In this document: positions 8,608-17,625 of the stretch, one piece after another
Numbering within the stretch: position 1 is the stretch's first letter
How the letters are laid out: each line of letters begins with the position of its first letter
From: Steroidobacter sp036520495
Lineage (GTDB): Bacteria > Pseudomonadota > Gammaproteobacteria > Steroidobacterales > Steroidobacteraceae
Assembly: GCF_036520495.1 (NCBI RefSeq)
Contig: NZ_DATDJO010000036.1
Span: forward strand, 62,001-126,000
Length of the DNA: 64,000 bases
Direction: 5' to 3'
Program-made: the position numbers and the translations under genes
The notes under the pieces: generated by a model
Database searches by the model: none
Told to the model about the DNA's origin: nothing
What the model saw: the letters and a program-made list of their open reading frames with translations, nothing else

Positions 8608-11600
8608 ATGAGCACCGAGCATCTTTTCCATCCTGCCGTCGCCAGCTGGTTCGACCGGACTTTTTCCGGGCCGACACCGGCGCAGATCGATGCATGGCCG
8701 GCAATCCAGTCGGGAAAAAATGTACTCATTGCAGCACCGACCGGATCGGGCAAGACGCTCGCTGCATTTCTCGCCGTCATCGATGAACTGGTGCGCGAAG
8801 GCAGTCAGTGGGGACTGCCGGATGAAACACGCATCCTCTACGTGTCGCCCCTGAAGGCGCTGTCGAACGACATTCACAAGAATCTCGAGGCGCCGCTCGC
8901 CGGCATTCGCGAGCATCTGAAGGATCACACCATCCGCGATGTCCAGATCCGATCGTGGGTCCGCACCGGCGATACGCCGCAGCACGAGCGCGCGCAGGTT
9001 CGCAAGAAGCCGCCGCACATCGTCGTCACCACGCCCGAGTCTTTGTACATCCTGCTCGGTTCCGCCTCCGGCCGCGACATGCTGTCGACGGTCACTACGG
9101 TCATCGTCGACGAAATCCACGCCGTCGCGGGCAGCAAGCGCGGCAGTCATCTCTCGATTTCCCTGGAACGGCTGGAAGCGCTCACCAACCGGCGCGTGCG
9201 CCGTATCGGATTGTCGGCGACGCAGAAGCCCATCGAGGAGGTCGCGAAATTCCTGACGGGCCTGCCGTCAGCCGGCTCCGAGCCGCAATCCTGCGTCATC
9301 GTCGATAGCGGCCATGTGCGTCAGCGCGATCTCGCCATCGAGCTTCCCGATGCACCGCTCGAAGCCGTGATGTCGGGCGAGGTCTGGACGCAGATCTACG
9401 ATCGCCTCGCGGCGCTCATTCGCGAACATCGCAGCACACTGGTCTTCGTGAATACCCGCCGGCTGGCGGAGCGGCTCGCGCGGCATCTCTCGGAACGACT
9501 CGGCGAAGAGAACGTCACTGCGCATCACGGCAGTCTCGCCAAGGAGCGACGACTGAATGCGGAGCAGCGCCTGAAGCGCGGCGAACTGCAGGCGCTGGTG
9601 GCGACGGCATCGCTGGAGCTCGGCATCGACATCGGCGATGTCGACCTCGTCTGTCAGTTGAGTTCGCCGCGGTCGATCAATGCTTTCCTGCAACGCGTCG
9701 GCCGTTCGGGTCACGCGGTCGGCGGTACGCCGAAGGGCCGCATTTTTCCGCTCTCACGCGATGACCTGGCCGAATGCACGGCGCTGCTCGATGCCGTGCG
9801 TCGCGGCGAGCTGGATCGTCTGAAGATTCCCGAGAACGCGATCGACGTTCTGGCGCAGCAGATCGTCGCTGAAACGGCGGCCCGCGAGTGCGGCGAGAAC
9901 GAGCTGTTCGATCTCATGCGCCGCGCCTATCCCTATCGCAATCTCGAGCGCAGTGTCTTCGACCAGGTGCTGCACATGCTCGCGGAAGGTTTTACGACCC
10001 GTCGCGGACGCCACGGCGCACTGGTGTATCACGATGCCGTGAATCATCTGGTGCGCGGACGCAAAGGTGCGCGGCTCACGGCGATCACTTCGGGTGGCGC
10101 GATTCCGGACACGTCGGACTACCAGGTCATGCTGGAACCGGAAGGCTCCCTGGTAGGAACCGTGAATGAGGACTTTGCCGTCGAGAGTCTGCAAGGCGAC
10201 ATCTTCCAGCTCGGCAATCAGTCCTATCGCATCCTGCGGGTGGAACGCAGCGTCGTGCGCGTGGAGGATGCCCACGGCGAACCACCCTCGATTCCGTTCT
10301 GGCTGGGCGAAGCGCCCGGACGCACGGCGGAACTGTCGGTCGCCGTGTCGCGATTGCGTGAGGAAATCTCCGCGCGCCTGGACTCCAATGAGGTGACTGC
10401 AACCCAGTGGCTCGAGGACGAGCTTGGCCTGTCGGACTCCGCCGCTTCGCAACTCACTGCCTACCTGGCTTCCGCACGGGCTGCATTGGGCAACCTGCCC
10501 ACGCAGGAGCTGATCATTTTCGAGCGCTTCTTCGATGAAGCGGGCGGCATGCAGCTCGTCATCCATTCGCCGTTCGGCAATCGCATCAACCGGGCCTGGG
10601 GGCTCGCGCTGCGCAAGCGTTTCTGCCGTAGCTTCAATTTCGAACTGCAGGCGGCGGCGACCGAAGACACGATCATCCTGTCGCTGACGACTGCGCATAG
10701 TTTCGAACTGAAGGATGTCGCGCGGTACCTGCACCCGAATACGGCGCGCGATCTGCTGATCCAGGCGCTGCTCGACGCACCGATGTTCACGACGCGCTGG
10801 CGCTGGGACGCGTCGATCGCGCTGGCGTTGCCGCGTTTTCGCGGCGGCAAGAAAGTGCCGCCAGCACTGGCGCGCATGAACGCAGAGGATCTGCTCGCCT
10901 CGGTGTTCCCCGATCAGGTCGCCTGCGGCGAGAACCTCGTCGGCGATATCGAAGTTCCGGATCATCCGTTGGTGCAGCAGACGGTGCGCGACTGCCTGGA
11001 AGATGCGATGGACATCGAGGGCTTCGAACGCCTGTTGCGCGGTCTGTACAGCGGCGACATCCGCGTCGACGCCAGGGATCTGACCGAGCCATCGCCGTTG
11101 GCGCTCGAAGTTCTGTCGGCGCGACCGTATGCCTATCTCGATGATGCGCCGCTGGAGGAACGTCGCACGCAGGCCGTGATGAGCCGGCGCTGGATGGATC
11201 CAGACTCAGCGGCAGACATCGGCAGGCTCGATCCGGACGCCATCGCGCGTGTTCGCGAGGAAGCGTGGCCTGACTCGGGATCCGCAGACGAACTGCACGA
11301 CGCCTTGTTGTGGCTCACGTACCTGACGACCCAGGACGTCGAGAGCAACGCAGCGTGGCCGGCCCTGCTGCATGACCTGATCACGCAGCGGAGAGTCGTG
11401 AAACTGGATTCCTGCTTCGTCGCCGTCGAACGGCTGCCGTTGCTGGACGCGGCGCTCGGCCCGCTCGATGCGGATGCACGCGCAGCCATACCCGCGGCCT
11501 ATGCGAAATCCTGGTCGAAGGAAGATGCCTTTGTCGAAATCGTGCGCGGACGCCTGGGCGGACTGGGCCCGACGACAGCGCAACAGATCGCCGCATCGCT

Positions 11601-13110
11601 GGGCAGCGAGACGAAAGACATTGACGCAGCTCTGCTGGCGCTCGAAGCGGAAGGCACTGCCATGCGCGGCCAGTTCGAAGCCGCTCCTTCTTTCGCCTCT
11701 GGCCAGTGGCTGACCGAGAGGGAATCCCACGGGACAGCAGCCAGTCCCCAGCAGCCCCATGATTCCGTCGTGCAATGGTGCGACCGCCGCCTGCTCGCGC
11801 GCATCCATCGCTATACCGTCAAGCGTCTGCGTGCCGAGATCGAGCCCGTGCAGGCGCGGGACTTCCTGCGATTCCTGTTCGATTGGCAACGCGTCACGCC
11901 CGCCGCCCGGATGCAGGGACCCGATGCGGTGCCGGCGATTCTCACGCAGCTCGAAGGGTTCGAAGCCGCAGCAAGTGCGTGGGAAACAGAAGTACTGCCG
12001 GCGCGCATCGCCGAATACGAACCCGCGTGGCTCGATGAACAGTGTCTCGCCGGCCGGATCGTCTGGGCACGGCTCGCGGCTCGCAGCGGCGATGCCGAAC
12101 GCGGCGCCGCCCCGGTCCGATCGACACCCATCGCCTTGCTGGCACGACGCAACGTGCGCGTGTGGTCCGGTTTCACGACCCCGACGGAGGGCGCGCAGCT
12201 CACCTCGAAGGCCAGGCAGGTCGCTGAGTTCATACAGATGCACGGTGCTTCCTTCTTCGATGAAATCGTCGAAGGCGCCGGACTGCTGACGACGCAGGTC
12301 GAAGAAGCACTGGGTGAACTGGTGGCACTGGGCCTGGTGAATTCCGACAGCTTCGGCGGCCTGCGCGCACTGTTGATCCCTGCAGATCGCCGTCGGCCCA
12401 GTGCACGCGACGTACGACGCAAACGTCGCATCGCCATCTTCGGCATGCAGGATGCGGGACGATGGACGTTGGTGCGAAGAGCGGGCTATGGGCCGCTGGG
12501 CACTGTCCCGCGGGATTCCCTCCCGGTCAGGCGCTGGCCGGAGGAGAAAGCAAGCCACAATGCCCGTTCGGACGCCTCTTCTGGCCAGAGCCCGGAGCCC
12601 AGAGCCCAGCACCCCGTATCGGCGGAAGCCGACGCGATCGACCACGTCTGCCGCACCCTGCTACGCCGCTGGGGCGTCGTGTTCTGGAAACTGCTGCAGC
12701 GTGAGTCCGACTGGTTGCCGCCGTGGCGGCAGATCCTGCTGTGTCTGCGCCGGCTCGAAGCGCGCGGCGAGATTCGCGGTGGGCGTTTCATCGCTGGCTT
12801 TTCGGGCGAGCAGTTCGCATTGCCTGAAGCGATCAGCCTGCTGCGCGACGCACGACGCAAACCACAGAACAACGAACTGGTCTCCCTGTCGGGAGCAGAC
12901 CCGCTCAATCTGATCGGCATCGTCACGCCCGGCGGCCGCCTGCCATCGCTCACCGGCAATCGACTGCTGTATCGCGACGGCCTGCCGATCGCGATCTTCG
13001 CGGGCGGCGAAGTGAAGTTCCTTGAGGAATTGGCACCGGCCGAACAATGGCAGGCACAGAACGCACTGCTGCGTCGTCAGGTACCGGCGCTGCTCGGCGA
13101 CCTGGCATAG
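8608..13110 (+). CDS. lhr: Lhr family DEAD/DEAH-box helicase, full length
   Basis: A 1500-residue superfamily-2 helicase close in length to E. coli Lhr. Motif I is APTGSGKT (residues 43-50), motif II DEIH (168-171), motif III LSATQ, and motif VI QRVGRSGH (362-369). The Lhr-core winged-helix and beta-barrel parts follow, and the long C-terminal extension of the long Lhr class fills the second half. Lhr enzymes are 3'-5' translocases linked to DNA repair. The DNA of two stretches (about residues 1026-1051 and 1294-1337) belongs to palindromic elements inserted in frame in opposite orientation; their peptides are Pro/Ser/Arg-rich and look unlike helicase domains. The start has no strong ribosome site, but no better one is seen. 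Confidence 0.95.
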   Translation: MSTEHLFHPAVASWFDRTFSGPTPAQIDAWPAIQSGKNVLIAAPTGSGKTLAAFLAVIDELVREGSQWGLPDETRILYVSPLKALSNDIHKNLEAPLAGIREHLKDHTIRDVQIRSWVRTGDTPQHERAQVRKKPPHIVVTTPESLYILLGSASGRDMLSTVTTVIVDEIHAVAGSKRGSHLSISLERLEALTNRRVRRIGLSATQKPIEEVAKFLTGLPSAGSEPQSCVIVDSGHVRQRDLAIELPDAPLEAVMSGEVWTQIYDRLAALIREHRSTLVFVNTRRLAERLARHLSERLGEENVTAHHGSLAKERRLNAEQRLKRGELQALVATASLELGIDIGDVDLVCQLSSPRSINAFLQRVGRSGHAVGGTPKGRIFPLSRDDLAECTALLDAVRRGELDRLKIPENAIDVLAQQIVAETAARECGENELFDLMRRAYPYRNLERSVFDQVLHMLAEGFTTRRGRHGALVYHDAVNHLVRGRKGARLTAITSGGAIPDTSDYQVMLEPEGSLVGTVNEDFAVESLQGDIFQLGNQSYRILRVERSVVRVEDAHGEPPSIPFWLGEAPGRTAELSVAVSRLREEISARLDSNEVTATQWLEDELGLSDSAASQLTAYLASARAALGNLPTQELIIFERFFDEAGGMQLVIHSPFGNRINRAWGLALRKRFCRSFNFELQAAATEDTIILSLTTAHSFELKDVARYLHPNTARDLLIQALLDAPMFTTRWRWDASIALALPRFRGGKKVPPALARMNAEDLLASVFPDQVACGENLVGDIEVPDHPLVQQTVRDCLEDAMDIEGFERLLRGLYSGDIRVDARDLTEPSPLALEVLSARPYAYLDDAPLEERRTQAVMSRRWMDPDSAADIGRLDPDAIARVREEAWPDSGSADELHDALLWLTYLTTQDVESNAAWPALLHDLITQRRVVKLDSCFVAVERLPLLDAALGPLDADARAAIPAAYAKSWSKEDAFVEIVRGRLGGLGPTTAQQIAASLGSETKDIDAALLALEAEGTAMRGQFEAAPSFASGQWLTERESHGTAASPQQPHDSVVQWCDRRLLARIHRYTVKRLRAEIEPVQARDFLRFLFDWQRVTPAARMQGPDAVPAILTQLEGFEAAASAWETEVLPARIAEYEPAWLDEQCLAGRIVWARLAARSGDAERGAAPVRSTPIALLARRNVRVWSGFTTPTEGAQLTSKARQVAEFIQMHGASFFDEIVEGAGLLTTQVEEALGELVALGLVNSDSFGGLRALLIPADRRRPSARDVRRKRRIAIFGMQDAGRWTLVRRAGYGPLGTVPRDSLPVRRWPEEKASHNARSDASSGQSPEPRAQHPVSAEADAIDHVCRTLLRRWGVVFWKLLQRESDWLPPWRQILLCLRRLEARGEIRGGRFIAGFSGEQFALPEAISLLRDARRKPQNNELVSLSGADPLNLIGIVTPGGRLPSLTGNRLLYRDGLPIAIFAGGEVKFLEELAPAEQWQAQNALLRRQVPALLGDLA
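11686..11760 (+). repeat. Coding palindromic element in lhr, copy A
   Basis: This stretch holds GGCCAGTGGCTGACCGAGAG followed by GGAATCCCACGGGACAGCAG and CCAGTCCCCAGCAGCCCC. Its reverse complement is repeated at 12488-12551 in the same gene, and the GGGAATCCCACGGG core also occurs between genes at 24666, 33765 and 57941. The frame stays open, so it is translated within Lhr. Confidence 0.85.
12488..12616 (-). repeat. Coding palindromic element in lhr, copy B (inverted) with attached CCCAGAGCCCAG arm
   Basis: Positions 12488-12551 read in reverse match 11686-11760 closely, including CTGACCGGGAGGGAATCCCG next to CGGGACAG. It is followed at 12581-12616 by GGCCAGAGCCCGGAGCCCAG and AGCCCAGCACCCC, which resembles the right arm of the element at 52754-52858. 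The whole block is in frame with lhr. Confidence 0.8.
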
Positions 13111-13130
13111 ACCGGCATCAAGAGCAGGAA

Positions 13131-13207
13131 CTCCACGGGGGACACGGGGTATCACGGGAAATCACATTCTGATCCAGGCCCGGTGATACCCCGTGTTCCC
13201 CGTGGAG
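13131..13207. repeat. Palindromic element, CCACGGGG family, copy 2
   Basis: The left arm CTCCACGGGGGACACGGGGT (continuing ATCACGGG) pairs with the right arm GGTGATACCCCGTGTTCCCC plus GTGGAG at nearly all positions; the loop is about 20 bp. It lies between the convergent lhr and DUF2807 genes. Confidence 0.88.
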
Positions 13208-13241
13208 TTCTTCAATCTTCATTCCCGCGCACCTGGACACT

Positions 13242-14027
13242 TCAGACCACTTCGCTCAGACCTTCCTTCGTGTCTTTTTCCACCGGTTCGTCCGGATCGT
13301 ATTCGGGCTGCAGCGAATCGGGATCGATCGGCGCCTTGCCTCGCTCGCGGCGCAGATCACCGGCATCGCGCTTGCCGATCGTGCCGAGGCCGTTCATGCG
13401 CGTACTCACATTGCTCGGGTTGCCGGTGTAGAAAATCGCGCCCACGCCATTCATGGTGGCATCGAGCGATGCCGTCGGATGGACGAAGATGCTGCCGACG
13501 CCGGCAACGGTCACGTCCGCGTCGGTGGCAATGAGATCGCCAAGATCGGCGTGCCCGGCGCCGGCCATGGAAATCCGCAGTTCGTCGACGCGGCCGTCGG
13601 CCACCAGGTTGGTCGCGCCTTCCAGCTCGATGCGGGTGTCCCCGCCGTTGAAGCCGGTGATGCGCACGTCGTTGCCGCCCTGCACTTCGAGCTTCTCCAG
13701 CGACGGAATACCCACGCGGACAGTGAGACGCGGGCTCGTGCCCAACGTCACCCAATCCTTGCGCTGCACTTTGATGTGCAGCGTGTCGCCATGCACCTCA
13801 GTCCGCAATCGCTGCAGGAATGGATCCCGGCCTTCCACTTCCAGCGAGGCCGGCACGCCGACGGTGATCTGCAGTCGCGTCGCACCATCGATGTCGATCG
13901 AATCGAAGTCGCCGACCGGTCGCGTCTCTGTGCGTACCGGACCGGTGGCCAGCGGGCCCTCACTACAGGCGGCGAGCAATATCAATCCCGCGCCTGCCAG
14001 GGCTGCGCGGCCGAGGAGAGAAGCCAT
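13242..14027 (-). CDS. DUF2807 (head GIN domain) lipoprotein
   Basis: A 261-residue exported lipoprotein. The start at 14027 is chosen over one 12 codons upstream because it follows an AGGA ribosome site and gives a compact signal peptide, with LLAAC placing the lipid-modified cysteine at residue 21. The mature part has the right-handed beta-helix-like repeats of DUF2807, beginning VGDFDSIDIDGATRLQITVG and continuing with EVQGGNDVRITGFNGGDTR, and ends in a charged tail rich in Asp, Glu and Pro. Members are often called putative adhesin-like domains, but their role is not established. A second exported protein gene lies 105 bp upstream on the same strand. Confidence 0.85.
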   Translation of the reverse strand: MASLLGRAALAGAGLILLAACSEGPLATGPVRTETRPVGDFDSIDIDGATRLQITVGVPASLEVEGRDPFLQRLRTEVHGDTLHIKVQRKDWVTLGTSPRLTVRVGIPSLEKLEVQGGNDVRITGFNGGDTRIELEGATNLVADGRVDELRISMAGAGHADLGDLIATDADVTVAGVGSIFVHPTASLDATMNGVGAIFYTGNPSNVSTRMNGLGTIGKRDAGDLRRERGKAPIDPDSLQPEYDPDEPVEKDTKEGLSEVV

Positions 14028-14132
14028 GGGAATATCCTGCTGCAGCTTACTTGCCCGGATCATGAGCGCCAGCGACGCGCCGCTGAAGCATTCACCGGCG
14101 AACGACCAGCGAATGCCGGCGGAGATCCGACC

Positions 14133-14645
14133 TCAGTGCCGGCGATAGGTGAGCGAGTACTTCAGCGGCGCCGGCAGCCGCGGACTCTCGATGGTCACAT
14201 TGAGCGTCAGCGTTCCATCCGGCGACAGGCTGAACTGGTTGAGCCGCTGCCCGTCCTCGGCCTTGAACGTCTGTTGCAGCTGCGCGCCCTGCGCACGCGC
14301 GGCCACGTTGAATTCCTCGCCGTCGTCGCGTGTCCATTTCACTTCAGAGCCATCTGCCGGCATCACTACCGGCCTGCCTTTGTCGTAGCGCACTGTGATC
14401 TGCGATCCGTCATTCGTGATCTCGATGCGCTGATACAGCGGATTCGTCGCCAGCAGGCGACTCCTGGCGACGGCCCGCGTCAGGAAGTTCATTTTCGCGA
14501 TGGCCGTATAGATGGCCTGAATGATGGCAGCCTTGCTCGTGTCGGTGCTGACGAACACGCCCTGGATCGCTTCGCCCTGGGCCAGCGCGGTGGTGGCGGA
14601 CAGCGAGCAGATCACGATCAGAAAAGGCCGGATGAAACGTCGCAT
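14133..14645 (-). CDS. Exported protein of unknown function
   Basis: A 170-residue protein that I do not recognise. The start at 14645 gives a clean signal peptide, MRRFIRPFLIVICSLSATTA followed by LAQG. The mature part is soluble and beta-rich, with short strands such as QRIEITNDGSQITVRYDKG and GTLTLNVTIESPRLPAPLKY, suggesting a small periplasmic barrel or lipocalin-like fold. It is divergent from a diguanylate cyclase gene and upstream of the DUF2807 lipoprotein gene on the same strand. Confidence 0.7.
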   Translation of the reverse strand: MRRFIRPFLIVICSLSATTALAQGEAIQGVFVSTDTSKAAIIQAIYTAIAKMNFLTRAVARSRLLATNPLYQRIEITNDGSQITVRYDKGRPVVMPADGSEVKWTRDDGEEFNVAARAQGAQLQQTFKAEDGQRLNQFSLSPDGTLTLNVTIESPRLPAPLKYSLTYRRH

Positions 14646-14836
14646 GCGATATACCCCCGCACGACAGCTCATTGGGACAGAGGTCGCAGATTACTGCAGC
14701 ACCCCACCTTTCCCAGCAGGGAAACACGTAACATCCCACCCCCGCAGCCGCACAAGGCGACGGGCGATTCGCCTTATGTGTGATGCCGGCCTTCGACTGA
14801 ATGCCGCCGTAGCCGTTATCGCTTTTGCCTGATATT

Positions 14837-14852
14837 TGTGACGCCGATCACA
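14837..14852 (+). promoter_or_regulatory. CRP/Clp-type operator upstream of the diguanylate cyclase
   Basis: The 16-mer TGTGACGCCGATCACA matches the CRP-family consensus TGTGA-N6-TCACA in all ten fixed positions. It lies 77 bp before the start of the diguanylate cyclase gene, inside the divergent spacer that also serves the gene ending at 14133. It suggests control by a CRP or Clp protein. Confidence 0.6.
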
Positions 14853-14929
14853 TGACTGTGTGATGGTATTTTGAGAACGGCGCGTTTGCGTCGGGTACTT
14901 TAGTGTTGCCCACTGGCCGCCGTCGCCCA

Positions 14930-16222
14930 ATGCCACAGTCACCTGCCCATCCCGTCGACGAACTTCATGCTGCCACCGGTGCGCATGCAGGACGCCCGCG
15001 CCGCAAGCAGATCGAGCGCTGGGCATCGCGGCTGTTCCCGACGCTGACGTTCGAGAAAAGCCTCGAAAGCCAGTTCCGGCGCTGGTACGCCGAGCACGTG
15101 CATGCGCGCATCCGCAATCTGACCTGGATCCCGATCGTTGCCCTGCTGCTGGCGATGTTTGCCGGCGGACCGTTCGGCGACCTGCGCACCGAGATCTTCG
15201 GCACCGATCACGAGCCGTTGCTCGATGTGGTGCGCTTCGGACTGGTCCTGCCGAGCAGTCTGCTGCTGCTGAGCGTCACCTACACCAGCCTCTACACGCA
15301 CTGGTACACGCTGGCCGCACAGATCGTGCTGCCGTTGCAGGCGGTGACACTCGTCATCCTCAATGGGCTGATGGATCGGCAGGGCTATTCGCTGAGTTCG
15401 CTGATGCCCCTGCTCACGCTCACACCATTTTTCCTGCTCGGCATGTCGCAGGCACAGGCGCTGCGCACGGTGGCGGTCATCTTCGCGGTTTACGCCTTTG
15501 GCGGGTATCACACCGCGGGCCTCAGCAGCGGCCAGTGGTCCTTCGATCTGGCCGTGGAGGTGTTCACAGCAAGCATCGGTGCGGCACTGCACTTCTCCCT
15601 GCAGAAGTCGCTGCGACAGAGCTACCTGTCGACCCAGATCATGAGCGAGTCGCTCAATCGCGACGCGCTCACCGGGATTCACAACCGCCGGATGTTCGAC
15701 GAACACGCCGCCCGCCTGTGGCAGCAGGCAGCGCGAACCGGCGCACCGGTGGCACTGCTCATGATCGATATCGATCACTTCAAGGCATTCAACGATTACG
15801 GCGGCCACCAGGCCGGCGATGCATGCCTCATCAAAGTGGCGTCGGCGCTGAATCGCGCGGCGCGGCGGCCGCTGGACCTGACAGCACGCTATGGCGGCGA
15901 AGAGTTCGCGGTGCTCCTGTACGACACCAATCGCGCCAGCGTCGAAGAACTGTGCCGCGAGCTGCATGCGGGCCTCGAGGCACTCGCCATTCAACATCCA
16001 GCCTTCACCGACGGTCAGCTCGTGACGTTCAGTATCGGCGCAGCCTGCGTCGAACCGCGGCCGGAACGGCGCGTCGAAGGCCTGATCCAGCTCGCTGACG
16101 AAGCGCTCTACGCCGCCAAGGAACGCGGCCGCAATCGCAGCGTGGTGATGGACCGCGAATACGAAACCCTGCGCACGGGCGTGTTCCGGGTGAAGCGTCG
16201 CCGGGAGACGGTCGCGGCGTAA
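14930..16222 (+). CDS. Membrane diguanylate cyclase (GGDEF)
   Basis: A 430-residue protein with an N-terminal cytoplasmic segment, about six membrane helices (from IPIVALLLAMFAG to the helix before SLQKSLRQ) and a C-terminal GGDEF domain. The active-site motif is GGEEF (residues 322-326) and an inhibitory I-site RPLD (313-316) lies exactly five residues before it, so the enzyme should be catalytic and product-inhibited. It makes cyclic di-GMP from two GTP. The start at 14930 (ATG) is preferred to a GTG nine codons upstream, though either is possible. A CRP/Clp-like site lies upstream. Confidence 0.92.
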   Translation: MPQSPAHPVDELHAATGAHAGRPRRKQIERWASRLFPTLTFEKSLESQFRRWYAEHVHARIRNLTWIPIVALLLAMFAGGPFGDLRTEIFGTDHEPLLDVVRFGLVLPSSLLLLSVTYTSLYTHWYTLAAQIVLPLQAVTLVILNGLMDRQGYSLSSLMPLLTLTPFFLLGMSQAQALRTVAVIFAVYAFGGYHTAGLSSGQWSFDLAVEVFTASIGAALHFSLQKSLRQSYLSTQIMSESLNRDALTGIHNRRMFDEHAARLWQQAARTGAPVALLMIDIDHFKAFNDYGGHQAGDACLIKVASALNRAARRPLDLTARYGGEEFAVLLYDTNRASVEELCRELHAGLEALAIQHPAFTDGQLVTFSIGAACVEPRPERRVEGLIQLADEALYAAKERGRNRSVVMDREYETLRTGVFRVKRRRETVAA

Positions 16223-16243
16223 CTCAAGAACCGGAAGAAGATC

Positions 16244-16321
16244 CTCCACTGGAACACGGGGCAACACGGGGTCGAAAACAATTCTTGTTTTGCCCGGTGA
16301 TTTCCCGTGATCCCCGTGGAG
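16244..16321. repeat. Palindromic element, CCACGGGG family, copy 3
   Basis: The left arm CTCCACTGGAACACGGGGCA (continuing ACACGGGG) faces the right arm CCCGGTGATTTCCCGTGATC plus CCCGTGGAG. It is less perfect than copies 1 and 2. It lies between two genes on the same strand, so it is not limited to convergent gaps. Confidence 0.75.
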
Positions 16322-16402
16322 ATCTCTTAGCTCTCGTCTCGCTGTGATCCGTGCGGTCCCTGTGTGAAACTGCTGGCGTCATTCTTCGCACGGATCAAAC
16401 GC

Positions 16403-17428
16403 ATGACTGCAGCCGCCAATCTGCCCTCGCTTTCTCCGCAATCCACCGACATCGTCACCCTGCAGGCCCACATCCTGCAGCAGCAATCCCGCCATCCCGA
16501 GGCCACCGGCCAGTTCTCGTGGATTCTCTCGGCACTCGCCATTTCCGCAAAAATGATTTCGGCGCATGTGCGTCGCGCGCGGCTCGACGATGTGCTCGGG
16601 GCGGTCGGCAGCCAGAACGTGCAGGGCGAGCAGCAGCAGAAGCTGGACGTGATCGCCAATGAAATCCTGCTGCGCACGCTGGGCGGACGCGAAGGCGTGG
16701 CGATCGTGGCCTCCGAAGAGAACGAAGAACCTGTGATCCTGCGCGAGGACGACTCTGCCGAGCGCAAATACTGCGTCATGTTCGATCCGCTCGATGGCTC
16801 CTCGAACCTCGACATCTGCGGTTCGGTCGGCACGATCTTCAGCATCCTGCGCAAGGACCGGCGCAAGACCGAGCCCAAGGATTCGTTGCTGCAGCCGGGC
16901 GCACAGCAGGTAGCCGCGGGCTACGTGCTCTACGGCTCCTCCACCGTCTTCGTGCTGACCATCGGCCTGGGCGTCGACATGTTCGTGCTCGATCCCGCCT
17001 ACGGCGCCTTCATCCGCGTTGCGCAGGGCCTGAAAATACCGGCGACGAACAAGTGCTACTCAGTCAATGAAGGCAATCGCCTGAGCTTTCCTGCCGGATA
17101 CCAGCAGTACCTGGCCTGGGCGCAGGAGCAGGGATATTCCAGCCGCTATGTCGGCGCGATGGTCGGGGACGTACATCGCATCCTGCTGCAGGGAGGCGTA
17201 TTCATGTATCCGCCGACCAGCAAGGCGCCGAAAGGCAAGCTGCGGCTGATGTACGAAGCCAACCCGATGGCGATGCTGGTCGAGCAGGCCGGGGGCAAAG
17301 CATATTCGGGCCCGGGCCAGCGCATTCTCGATGTCCAGCCCACGGACATTCATCAGCGCGTGCCAGTCGTGCTGGGAAGCACCGAAGAAGTGGCGAGGGT
17401 GATGGAGAAGCTGGAAAGCAGCGGCTAA
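16403..17428 (+). CDS. fbp: Fructose-1,6-bisphosphatase, class I
   Basis: A 341-residue cytoplasmic enzyme of gluconeogenesis that hydrolyses fructose-1,6-bisphosphate. The metal-binding signature DPLDGSSNLD is at residues 128-137, the Glu pair of the active site is in ASEENEE, and the substrate-binding segment KGKLRLMYEANPMAMLVEQA is intact. The start at 16403 fits the family length; a GTG 13 codons upstream is also open. The stop codon TAA lies inside the first GGCTAACGG unit of the repeat that follows, so the last codons and the stop are repeat-derived. Confidence 0.95.
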   Translation: MTAAANLPSLSPQSTDIVTLQAHILQQQSRHPEATGQFSWILSALAISAKMISAHVRRARLDDVLGAVGSQNVQGEQQQKLDVIANEILLRTLGGREGVAIVASEENEEPVILREDDSAERKYCVMFDPLDGSSNLDICGSVGTIFSILRKDRRKTEPKDSLLQPGAQQVAAGYVLYGSSTVFVLTIGLGVDMFVLDPAYGAFIRVAQGLKIPATNKCYSVNEGNRLSFPAGYQQYLAWAQEQGYSSRYVGAMVGDVHRILLQGGVFMYPPTSKAPKGKLRLMYEANPMAMLVEQAGGKAYSGPGQRILDVQPTDIHQRVPVVLGSTEEVARVMEKLESSG

Positions 17429-17577
17429 CGGGCTAACGGGCGAACCGGCCAACTGGCTCACTGGCTCACTGGCCAGAGTAAGAGCCGCGACTATTACTGC
17501 GCGCTCTCTGACCAGTTGGCCAGTTAGCCAGTGAGCCAGTTGGCCGCTTCGCCAGTCAGCCGCTTCGCCAGTTAGCC
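17429..17577. repeat. Palindromic element, GGCTAACTGGC family, copy 1
   Basis: The left arm is made of near-tandem units such as GGCTAACGGGCGAACCGGCC and AACTGGCTCACTGGCTCACT. The right arm carries the complementary units GGCCAGTTAGCCAGTGAGCC and CGCTTCGCCAGTTAGCC. Each arm is about 55-65 bp and the loop about 30 bp. It occupies the entire space between fbp and the ketosynthase-like gene. Confidence 0.88.
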
Positions 17578-17625
17578 TCCTCTCCGTTGTATCCTTCCGC
17601 CTGCACTCTCAACAACGGAACAACC

